Assembly: GCA_000433455.1 (NCBI GenBank)
Contig: HF992493.1
Span: 54,519 to 81,245, forward strand
Reading direction: 5' to 3'
DNA: 26,727 bases
Source: Mycoplasma sp. CAG:877
Lineage (GTDB): Bacteria; Bacillota_I; Bacilli_A; RF39; UBA660
In this document: piece after piece, positions 17,001 through 22,150 of the stretch
How positions within the stretch are numbered: the first letter of the stretch is position 1
How the letters are laid out: each line of letters starts with the position of its first letter
The notes under the pieces: generated by a model
Database searches by the model: none
Told to the model about the DNA's origin: nothing
Seen by the model: the letters and a program-made list of their open reading frames with translations, nothing else
Position numbers and translations under genes: made by a program

Positions 17001-17130
17001 TGGTGAGCTTACTTCTAATTCTGTTTCAAATGGTTATGCTATACGTCCTTCAGTTTCTCTCGCTAAAGGTACTAGATACACTGACGGAGATGGAACTGCT
17101 GATAATCCTTACGTAATAGGTGATGAGTAA
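14086..17130 (+). CDS. Large vWA / InlB-repeat / DUF6273-like surface protein
   Basis: This 1014-residue protein has a hydrophobic export or anchor segment (about 21-42) after a basic start. A von Willebrand A domain follows (about 98-205) with an intact metal site: D104-x-S106-x-S108, Thr170 and Asp201 (LTDGLP). A Listeria-Bacteroides (InlB/Flg_new) repeat spans about 371-445. From about 455 comes a region I associate with DUF6273-type sequences: FAGFCWKMVRT (from 516), WCNDRNF (about 860), YPVGLLTADEIRLAGG, FWTLSPS and IRPSVSL (986). Three diverged repeats of about 70 residues (roughly 602-675, 676-745, 746-822) interrupt it, each with a YxC...T...C...YYI pattern. There is no LPxTG-like sorting signal, so it is likely secreted or held by its N-terminal helix. 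An adhesion role is inferred. ATG 14086 follows GGTGAT by 3 bases. Confidence 0.8.
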   Translation: MLTQKGIKSLRLNQFLDKKKCILCSIVLIGLFIVFMFNSFAAIEPVSSVVVKSTTLDYSQKEEGSWKYTKTAKWISKGKARINIKLETIEKPRADYTDVILVLDTSGSMLGDKLTQVQSDVNELINDTIPKGNKISIVTFSDDASVITDFTSDTALLQESINSLVASGETNYYQALVKVDDVLSTYAKKSNRDCVVLFLTDGLPTVDTPNEIGQYKYLKSKYNYLDINGIQYELGDEVLDGIKNITDTQYIANMESLNEFLYQASITSANYDNLILTDYVDTNYFNLNNVTNVNTTIGKATIIDNRVIWNLSGLKSSSLVELTIDINLNNNLIGVGGVYPTHTKTDVSYKIGSINTTESSTETTILKDNYVVTYDANTPTGCVVSGVPSSKTYSVFDNVKIEDTVPTCTGYQFKEWKVTTNVEKLSNDSFIMPTSNVTIKATWKKVGLVKSMDGKISKVQTLYKLIADGSRGLDTDVNFSSKIDAHSGIYTIVSTKNDKYPVHYYRGNISNNNVLFAGFCWKMVRTTSTGGVKLIYNGVYDEVNKCNNTGIASQIGTSAFNSNYTSPADVGYMYGERYTYANYNTAPTIKVLNMYYTGSSANYYYGNSISYSNGTYTLLNATQKSWSDNYTSLIGYYTCRKTSTTCSTVYYIVGSESYYQYLLSLSGGVTDPSSLIIVLGKGITDNSDGTYSLTGIVTLKKTDWYTNYTTYKNYYICKDLTSTTCGEIYPVTSTSNYQLLYDRTFNYVYGNDVSWDGLKYILTDTFTSNNSWSTDRTTLAKKYHYTCLNTTGECDKVYYIHYFGGDSYIYYLTLSSGKDIEMSKDEMFTNTNSSEIKQIIDDWYSTNMTSYTEKLEDTIWCNDRNFYEGSLSGKDINADDSSEFSAYDRNWTSHNYPSVICSNEKRDGFTVSTVSGGNGTLIYPVGLLTADEIRLAGGYGKSHYLYTGQNFWTLSPSYISNSATGFFHVSSGGELTSNSVSNGYAIRPSVSLAKGTRYTDGDGTADNPYVIGDE
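15889..16551 (+). repeat. Three tandem degenerate ~70-residue repeats within the surface protein
   Basis: Unit 1 starts near 15889 (YYYGNSISYSNGTYTLL), unit 2 near 16111 (LGKGITDNSDGTYSLTG) and unit 3 near 16321 (YVYGNDVSWDGLKYILT). Each continues with a Trp-containing segment, then Y-x-C, then T-x-x-C and a YY(I/V) strand. Similarity is visible at protein level only. Confidence 0.6.
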
Positions 17131-17164
17131 GCAGTCTAAAAATTCAACTGTTATCAAATAATGG

Positions 17165-17193
17165 TTGACAAGTTATTTTCATTATTATATAAT
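17165..17193 (+). promoter_or_regulatory. Perfect consensus promoter of rpsP
   Basis: TTGACA (17165-17170) and TATAAT (17188-17193) are separated by exactly 17 bases, the ideal sigma-A promoter. Transcription should begin near 17200. Confidence 0.9.
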
Positions 17194-17226
17194 AAATGCA
17201 GTTTATTTAGAAATGGAGGGAAAAAA

Positions 17227-17502
17227 ATGGCAGTTAAACTTAGATTAACAAGAATGGGTGCAAAGAAGAAACCTACTTATAGAATTGTTGCTACTGACTC
17301 TAGAAGTCCAAGAGATGGACAATATCTTGAACTAATTGGTATTTATCAACCAGTTGGAGAGTGTGAAGTTAGAATCAATGAAGAATTAGCTATGAAATGG
17401 TTAAATAATGGAGCTATTCCTACTGATACAGTTAAAAACTTATTTAGTAAAGCTGGAATCATGAAGAAATATGCTGATTCTAAAGTAAAGAAGGATAAGT
17501 AA
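17227..17502 (+). CDS. rpsP: 30S ribosomal protein bS16
   Basis: bS16 is a small-subunit protein that binds 16S rRNA early in assembly. The 91-residue protein has the full family pattern: MAVKLRLTRMGAKKKPTYRIVATDSRSPRDG at the start, then LELIGIYQPVG and the basic end. The start is the ATG at 17227, preceded by GGAGGG at 17215-17220. An in-frame ATG at 17161 would add 22 residues that no bS16 has and would run through the promoter at 17165-17193. It is the first gene of a short unit with khpA, one base apart. The downstream rimM and trmD genes seen in many bacteria are absent here. Confidence 0.97.
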   Translation: MAVKLRLTRMGAKKKPTYRIVATDSRSPRDGQYLELIGIYQPVGECEVRINEELAMKWLNNGAIPTDTVKNLFSKAGIMKKYADSKVKKDK

Positions 17503-17503
17503 T

Positions 17504-17752
17504 ATGGATTTAGTTACATTAACAGAAGAAATAGTTAAATCTTTAGTTCAGGATCCTGAGGCAGTTAGTGTAAAGGAGTTTCCTACTGAAGAAGATAATG
17601 TTATACTTATTCAAGTTATGGTAGCTGAGGATGATATGGGAAGAGTTATTGGTAAAGGCGGAAGATGCGCTAATGCTATTAGAACATTAGTCCAAGCTAG
17701 TAGTAGCTTAAAAGAAAATAAGTATGTTAAAATAGATATAGATAAATTTTAG
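17504..17752 (+). CDS. khpA: KH-domain RNA-binding protein KhpA
   Basis: This 82-residue protein is a single type II KH domain with the GxxG loop VIGKGGRCANAIRTL near residues 48-62. KhpA (YlqC in B. subtilis) is a small RNA chaperone that pairs with KhpB/EloR in many Firmicutes and affects cell elongation and division. It follows rpsP with one base between, the conserved rpsP-ylqC order. Its stop codon starts the terminator hairpin. Confidence 0.92.
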   Translation: MDLVTLTEEIVKSLVQDPEAVSVKEFPTEEDNVILIQVMVAEDDMGRVIGKGGRCANAIRTLVQASSSLKENKYVKIDIDKF

Positions 17753-17775
17753 GAAGTCTTTTGACTTCCTTTTTT
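17751..17775 (+). terminator. Intrinsic terminator of rpsP-khpA
   Basis: AGGAAGTC and GACTTCCT form a perfect 8-bp stem around TTTT, followed by T residues. It overlaps the last two bases of the khpA stop codon. Confidence 0.9.
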
Positions 17776-17788
17776 CTTTATGATGTTA

Positions 17789-17794
17789 TATAAT
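17789..17794 (+). promoter_or_regulatory. Possible -10 element of the uppS-cdsA-rseP unit
   Basis: TATAAT lies 6 bases before the GAGG ribosome site of uppS. No -35 at proper spacing is visible; the best TTGACT (17761) is 22 bases away. A promoter is expected here because a terminator ends the previous unit. Confidence 0.35.
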
Positions 17795-17811
17795 GATAGT
17801 GAGGTAATGTT

Positions 17812-18519
17812 ATGAAAGATGATTTAATTATTCCTAATCATGTAGGGATAATAATGGATGGTAATGGTAGATGGGCACAGAAACGTGGACTTGCTAGAAG
17901 TTTAGGACATAAAGCTGGTGCAGATAATCTATTAAGTTTATGTAAACATATATCTAAAGTAGGGGTTAAGTACTTATCACTTTATGCTTTCTCAACAGAG
18001 AATTTTAAAAGAGAAGCAGGAGAAGTTAATTACTTAATGAATCTATTTATAGAGTTGTTTAATTCTAAACTTAAGGAACTTTCAGATAATAATGTAAAAG
18101 TTATTTTTTCTGGAAGAAGAGAACCATTACCAGAGAAAGTATTAAAAGCTATGGATGAGGTTGTTACTTATTCAGAGAATAATACTGGGTTAATACTAAA
18201 TATTTGTATTAATTATGGTGGTAGAGCAGAAATAGTTGATATGACTAAGAAATTATGTGAACTATATAAAGATAATGAAATTACATTAGAAGATATAGAT
18301 TATGACTTAGTTAATAAAAATTTATATCATGAATTACCAGATGTAGATTTAGTTATTAGAACATCAGGAGAATTAAGAATTAGTAATTTTATGTTATATC
18401 AGTCTAGTTATGCAGAATATTATTTTCCGGAGACATTGTTTCCAGATTTTAATGAAGAAGAATTTGATAAAGCAATATTAGAGTTTAATAAAAGAAATAG
18501 AAGATTTGGTGGTCAATAA
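17812..18519 (+). CDS. uppS: Isoprenyl transferase (undecaprenyl diphosphate synthase)
   Basis: UppS condenses farnesyl diphosphate with eight isopentenyl diphosphates to make the C55 lipid carrier for cell wall synthesis, at the membrane surface. The 235-residue protein has the family's motif I, HVGIIMDGNGRWAQKRG with catalytic Asp16, followed by GHKAGADNL. It also has YLSLYAFSTENFKR, ICINYGGRAEIVD, and the C-terminal DLVIRTSGELRISNFMLYQSSYAEYYF motif. It is slightly shorter than typical bacterial enzymes (about 245-260). GAGG precedes the ATG. Its stop overlaps the cdsA start by one base (TAATG), so the two are translationally coupled. Confidence 0.95.
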   Translation: MKDDLIIPNHVGIIMDGNGRWAQKRGLARSLGHKAGADNLLSLCKHISKVGVKYLSLYAFSTENFKREAGEVNYLMNLFIELFNSKLKELSDNNVKVIFSGRREPLPEKVLKAMDEVVTYSENNTGLILNICINYGGRAEIVDMTKKLCELYKDNEITLEDIDYDLVNKNLYHELPDVDLVIRTSGELRISNFMLYQSSYAEYYFPETLFPDFNEEEFDKAILEFNKRNRRFGGQ

Positions 18520-19319
18520 TGAAAATAAGAATTTTAAGTGCGATAGCAATGATAGTAATAGCTGTACCATTATTAATAATGGGAGGAGAAATATTTGCAG
18601 TATTTATGACAATACTTGCAATAGCAGGTTTATATGAGTTAATACATATTAGAGAAACAGAAAGAAAGTTTCCATTTCTAATGAAAGTGTTTGCGTATTT
18701 ATTAGTTATATTTTTAGCTATGAATAATTTTGATTCAATAGAGTTTGTATATAATGTAGATTATAGAGTAATGTCTTTTGTTATATTTGCATTTTTAGCA
18801 TCTATGGTATTTATTAAAGATAGAGATAAATATAATTTAATGGATGCATTATTTTTAATAGGTTCAGTATTTTTTATGGGACTTAGTTTTAATTTAATGA
18901 TTATTACTCGTAATTTTGATATGAAGTATATAATTTATTTATTATTAATAACTACTATGACTGATACATTTGCATTATTTACGGGTATGTTTATTGGTAA
19001 AAATAAACTTGCTCCTAGTATTTCTCCAAAGAAGACAATAGAAGGATTTATAGGAGGAGTTTTGATGGGTACTTTTATAGCGACAGCTTTTTATGTAACT
19101 GTTATTAATCAAAGTATGCCTTTAGTATTAATTATATTTGTTACATTATTACTTTCTTGTGTTGGACAATTAGGAGATTTAGTATTTTCATTTGTTAAAA
19201 GAGAATATGGTAAGAAAGACTTTTCTAATTTAATTCCTGGACATGGAGGTATTCTTGACCGCTTTGATAGTTTAATCTTTGTGGTTTTAGCTTTTATTTT
19301 AGTACATAGTATTATTTAG
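18519..19319 (+). CDS. cdsA: Phosphatidate cytidylyltransferase
   Basis: CdsA makes CDP-diacylglycerol from phosphatidic acid and CTP, the branch point for anionic phospholipids. The 266-residue protein is hydrophobic with about seven or eight membrane segments. It carries the family signature near the C-terminus: SPKKTIEGFIGG, then CVGQLGDLVFSFVKREYGKKD and LIPGHGGILDRFDSL with its conserved Asp residues. The start overlaps the uppS stop. It is followed after 9 bases, including an AGGAGG ribosome site, by rseP; the usual intervening dxr gene is missing. Confidence 0.95.
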   Translation: MKIRILSAIAMIVIAVPLLIMGGEIFAVFMTILAIAGLYELIHIRETERKFPFLMKVFAYLLVIFLAMNNFDSIEFVYNVDYRVMSFVIFAFLASMVFIKDRDKYNLMDALFLIGSVFFMGLSFNLMIITRNFDMKYIIYLLLITTMTDTFALFTGMFIGKNKLAPSISPKKTIEGFIGGVLMGTFIATAFYVTVINQSMPLVLIIFVTLLLSCVGQLGDLVFSFVKREYGKKDFSNLIPGHGGILDRFDSLIFVVLAFILVHSII

Positions 19320-19328
19320 GAGGAAGAA

Positions 19329-20381
19329 ATGAGTATTATATTAAATTTATTATTATTTATAGTCATTTTAGGATTTATAGTACTTGTTCATGAGTTTGGG
19401 CATTTTATATTTGCTAAAATGAATGGCGTTTATGTTTATGAGTTTGCAATAGGGATGGGACCTAAGTTATTTAGTAAAAAAGGAAAAGAAACTGAATATT
19501 CTATTAGAGCTGTTCCTATTGGGGGATTTTGTCAATTAGCTGGAGAAGATTTAGATGATGACGATTTAAAGAAAGTTCCTAAAAATAGAAGATTACAATC
19601 TAAGAGTGCTTGGCAAAGATTTTTAATTATGTTCTTTGGAGCTGGAAATAATTTTATTTCAGCAATACTTATTATATTTATAATTGGATTATGTTGGGGT
19701 AGTACTTCAATGAGGCCAGTTATTTCTACAGTAGAGAAAGGTTATCCTGCATATGAAGCTGGTATAACTGCAGGAGATGTAGTTAAGAGTATAAATGGAC
19801 ATAAAGTTAGTACAGTAGATGATATTACTTTATATTTAGCTGTTAGTGATACTTCTAAAAAAGCTAGTATAAAAGTATTAAAAGAAGATGGTACTACTAA
19901 GACTTATAGTTTTAAACCTAAGAAAGTAAAAGAAGGAGATCAAGAAACTTACCGATATGGTATTGGTATGAAACAAGAAAAGTTACATGGTTTTGTTAAT
20001 GCTATAAAGTATACTGGTAAGAAGACTGCTTCAATATTTAAACAAATGGCTGTTACTGTTGGTTATTTATTTACAGGAGAAATTAAACTTAGTCAATTAT
20101 CTGGACCAGTTGGAATTTATTCTGTAGTAGGTGAACAAAGTAAAGCTGGACTTGCTAGTGTTTTATATTTAATTGCATTTTTAAGTATAAATGTTGGTTT
20201 TATTAACTTATTACCATTACCTGCTTTTGATGGAGGACATATTTTATTTATAATTATAGAGAAAATTAAAGGATCTCCAGTTAATCCAGAGTTAGAGGCA
20301 AAGATACATACTGTTGGATTGATACTTTTAATGCTATTGATGGTAGTTGTTACAATAAATGATATTATAAGATTATTTTAA
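19329..20381 (+). CDS. rseP: Site-2-type intramembrane zinc protease RseP/RasP
   Basis: This 350-residue membrane protease cleaves substrates inside the bilayer, such as anti-sigma factors and signal-peptide remnants. The zinc motif HEFGH sits at residues 21-25 in the first helix. A PDZ domain (about 125-205, with AYEAGITAGDVVKSINGHKV) follows the second helix. The second metal motif is PLPAFDGGH with Asp301, where most homologues have LDG. Family features GPVGIYSVVG and NVGFINLLPLPA are present. It is translated from an AGGAGG site. Its neighbours uppS and cdsA give the common Firmicutes envelope cluster; proS or polC, often next, are replaced here by surface-related genes. Confidence 0.95.
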   Translation: MSIILNLLLFIVILGFIVLVHEFGHFIFAKMNGVYVYEFAIGMGPKLFSKKGKETEYSIRAVPIGGFCQLAGEDLDDDDLKKVPKNRRLQSKSAWQRFLIMFFGAGNNFISAILIIFIIGLCWGSTSMRPVISTVEKGYPAYEAGITAGDVVKSINGHKVSTVDDITLYLAVSDTSKKASIKVLKEDGTTKTYSFKPKKVKEGDQETYRYGIGMKQEKLHGFVNAIKYTGKKTASIFKQMAVTVGYLFTGEIKLSQLSGPVGIYSVVGEQSKAGLASVLYLIAFLSINVGFINLLPLPAFDGGHILFIIIEKIKGSPVNPELEAKIHTVGLILLMLLMVVVTINDIIRLF

Positions 20382-20402
20382 TTAAAGAATAGAGGGACTA
20401 TT

Positions 20403-21071
20403 ATGACACTAATTTATATTGGTTTTGGTATTGTAGTTATTGCTTCTTTTATTACGGGTATTATTTTAACTAAAAAAGAAAATAAGAATAGTAATAATGC
20501 TAGTACTAATACTTCTAATAATGAAGTTAGTACTACTTTAAGTAATAGTGTTGTACAGAATGAGACTATTGTTCCTACAAGTACAATTCCTGTTACTGAT
20601 AATAGTACAGTACCTGTTGTAAATAATCCTGTTTCAGTAAGTAGTGTTGGTGCTGTAGCTAGTTCTGTTTCGGTACAGAGTAGTAGTCCTGTTTTGGTAG
20701 ATAGTGCTGAGGTTGTAGATAATTTGAATCCTGTACAAAGTGTTAGTGCAGTAGTTGAGAATTTAGGACCTGTTCCTAGTAGCAATATTGTTACTACTTC
20801 TGTACAAGATAATAATCCTGTTGTTAATACTATTAATAATACTCCTATAAATGTTAATCAAGTTACAGAGACTGTTGTTGATAATTCTACACCTGTAGTT
20901 TCAACTATACCAGTTACTACTTCTAATAGTGTAGTTCCTGTTGATAATTCAGTACAACCTGTTATTGTACAAAGTAGTGAAGTAGTTACACCTGTTATAC
21001 AACCTTTACCAGTTGGTCAAGAAGAGGTTCCTCTTGTTATAAATGGTAATGTTGATAATGGAGTTATTTAA
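20403..21071 (+). CDS. Membrane-anchored low-complexity Val/Ser/Thr/Asn/Pro-rich protein
   Basis: One N-terminal helix (residues 3-23) is followed by KKE, the expected stop-transfer charges, then about 195 residues made almost wholly of Val, Ser, Thr, Asn and Pro, with recurring PVV, TIPVT and NP(V/P)V patches but no regular repeat period. It looks like a flexible extracytoplasmic or cytoplasmic stalk with no folded domain. It has no sorting signal, so it is not an obvious substrate of the sortase whose gene begins at the very next base. Their adjacency, with no gap between stop and start codon, suggests linked expression. A long minus-strand open frame over it is a by-product of the low complexity. 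Function unknown. Confidence 0.65.
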   Translation: MTLIYIGFGIVVIASFITGIILTKKENKNSNNASTNTSNNEVSTTLSNSVVQNETIVPTSTIPVTDNSTVPVVNNPVSVSSVGAVASSVSVQSSSPVLVDSAEVVDNLNPVQSVSAVVENLGPVPSSNIVTTSVQDNNPVVNTINNTPINVNQVTETVVDNSTPVVSTIPVTTSNSVVPVDNSVQPVIVQSSEVVTPVIQPLPVGQEEVPLVINGNVDNGVI

Positions 21072-22055
21072 ATGAAAAAGATTTTGGGGAGTATTAAAAA
21101 TATATTTAGAATATTTATAAAGGGGTTTTACTTTTTATGTTCTATTTTAGCTAAGGGATTTTTCTTTTATCCGAAGAAGTTCTTTATGTTTTTAAAGAAA
21201 ATATTTAAGAATAGTAGTAGACTTGATAAGATTATTAAACATTTTGAGAAGAGACAGTTACAACCAGAATTTTGTTTATTATTTATTTTATACTTTGTAG
21301 CTGGTTGTACACTTTTTAGGATTTTATATGTTAAACCAGCTGATGTAGTACATAACTTTGATATAGCATCTTTACAAGATAAGACTAATTCTATTCCAAG
21401 TGGAGTAGGTAGTAGTACTAGTTCTGATACAAATAATAGTTCACAAGTATTTGTGGATAATAATCCATTTAGAAAGTTTGCTAGTACATCATTAGAAAAT
21501 GTTAATATAGCAAGTTTAAAAACACAGAATTCAGATGTAGTTGCTTGGATAAGTGTAGATGGAACTAATATAAATTATCCAGTAGTACAAACGAGTAATA
21601 ATGATTATTACTTAAATCATTCATTTTATAAATATAAAACTTATAATGGTTGGGTATTTATGGATTATAGAAATAGTTATAACTTTGAAGATAATAATAC
21701 AATAATATATGGACATAATTTACTTAATAAAACAGCTTTTGGATCACTTGAGAATGTATTTACAAAGAATTGGGTAGAGAATTCTAATAAGTCAATTGTA
21801 GTTATAACTGAAGGAAAAACATATTACTTTACAGTCTTTTCAGCTTATTATACATCACCAGAAACATATTACTTACAAAATGTATTTTATGGAGAAGATA
21901 GTTATCAAACATTTTTAAATACTATTAGATCTAGAAATATTTTAGCAATAGATAATTCAGTTAGTGTTAATGATAAAATAATTACTTTATCTACTTGTAA
22001 TGATGGTAGTTCCGGTAGAAAAGTAGTTCATGCTAAGCTAGTGGCTGTATATTAA
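21072..22055 (+). CDS. srtB: Class B-type sortase with a long N-terminal extension
   Basis: Sortases are membrane cysteine transpeptidases that attach surface proteins to the cell wall. The catalytic triad is visible: His215 (IIYGHNLLN), Cys309 (TLSTCNDG) and Arg316 (GRKVVHAKLV). The core resembles class B enzymes: DVVAWISVDGTNINYPVVQ, DYYLNHSFYK, GWVFMDYRN and FGSLENVF. The 327-residue protein has an unusual N-terminus: about 70 basic, amphipathic residues rich in Lys and Phe before the membrane helix (about 72-90), then a Ser/Asn-rich linker. It starts directly after the stop codon of the previous gene. I found no protein in the window with an LPxTG- or NPxTN-like sorting motif, so its substrate lies elsewhere. 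Confidence 0.88.
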   Translation: MKKILGSIKNIFRIFIKGFYFLCSILAKGFFFYPKKFFMFLKKIFKNSSRLDKIIKHFEKRQLQPEFCLLFILYFVAGCTLFRILYVKPADVVHNFDIASLQDKTNSIPSGVGSSTSSDTNNSSQVFVDNNPFRKFASTSLENVNIASLKTQNSDVVAWISVDGTNINYPVVQTSNNDYYLNHSFYKYKTYNGWVFMDYRNSYNFEDNNTIIYGHNLLNKTAFGSLENVFTKNWVENSNKSIVVITEGKTYYFTVFSAYYTSPETYYLQNVFYGEDSYQTFLNTIRSRNILAIDNSVSVNDKIITLSTCNDGSSGRKVVHAKLVAVY

Positions 22056-22079
22056 AACCTTTATAGGTTTTTTCTTTTT
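22054..22079 (+). terminator. Intrinsic terminator after the sortase
   Basis: AAAACCT and AGGTTTT form a 7-bp stem around TTAT, followed by a T-rich run. The stop codon ends in the 5' arm. Confidence 0.75.
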
Positions 22080-22088
22080 GATAATATT

Positions 22089-22097
22089 TGGTATAAT
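22089..22097 (+). promoter_or_regulatory. Extended -10 promoter of priA
   Basis: TGG-TATAAT (TATAAT at 22092-22097) fits an extended -10. A second TATAAT at 22124-22129 lies only 8 bases before the ribosome site and could be an alternative. Confidence 0.45.
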
Positions 22098-22137
22098 ACT
22101 TATAGATTAATTTATTTATTTTGTATAATAATTATAT

Positions 22138-22147
22138 AGGAGGTGAT
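22138..22147 (+). promoter_or_regulatory. Full-length Shine-Dalgarno deciding the priA TTG start
   Basis: AGGAGGTGAT is complementary to the 16S rRNA 3' end over all ten bases and ends 3 bases before the TTG at 22151. An in-frame TTG at 22121 overlaps the second -10 element and has no ribosome site. Confidence 0.8.
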
Positions 22148-22150
22148 ACT

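Noticed and set aside
16895..17116. 73-codon open frame with hydrophobic translation in another plus frame
   Set aside because: Inside the conserved C-terminal region of the surface protein; hydrophobicity comes from T-rich DNA read out of frame.
14086..17130. Surface protein as a substrate of the nearby sortase
   Set aside because: The protein ends in ...DNPYVIGDE with no LPxTG-like motif, hydrophobic segment or positive tail.
17131..17164. Terminator after the surface protein gene
   Set aside because: Only a weak interrupted AAC..TTAT/ATAA..GTT pairing is visible and no T tract follows.
20414..20785. 123-codon minus-strand open frame
   Set aside because: Opposite strand of a low-complexity Val/Thr/Ser gene; lack of stops reflects composition. 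The plus-strand frame has an N-terminal helix and fits the operon.
20403..21071. Possible direct-repeat array or CRISPR-like repeat
   Set aside because: Short PVV/TIPVT patches recur irregularly with no fixed unit or spacer length; this is protein low complexity.
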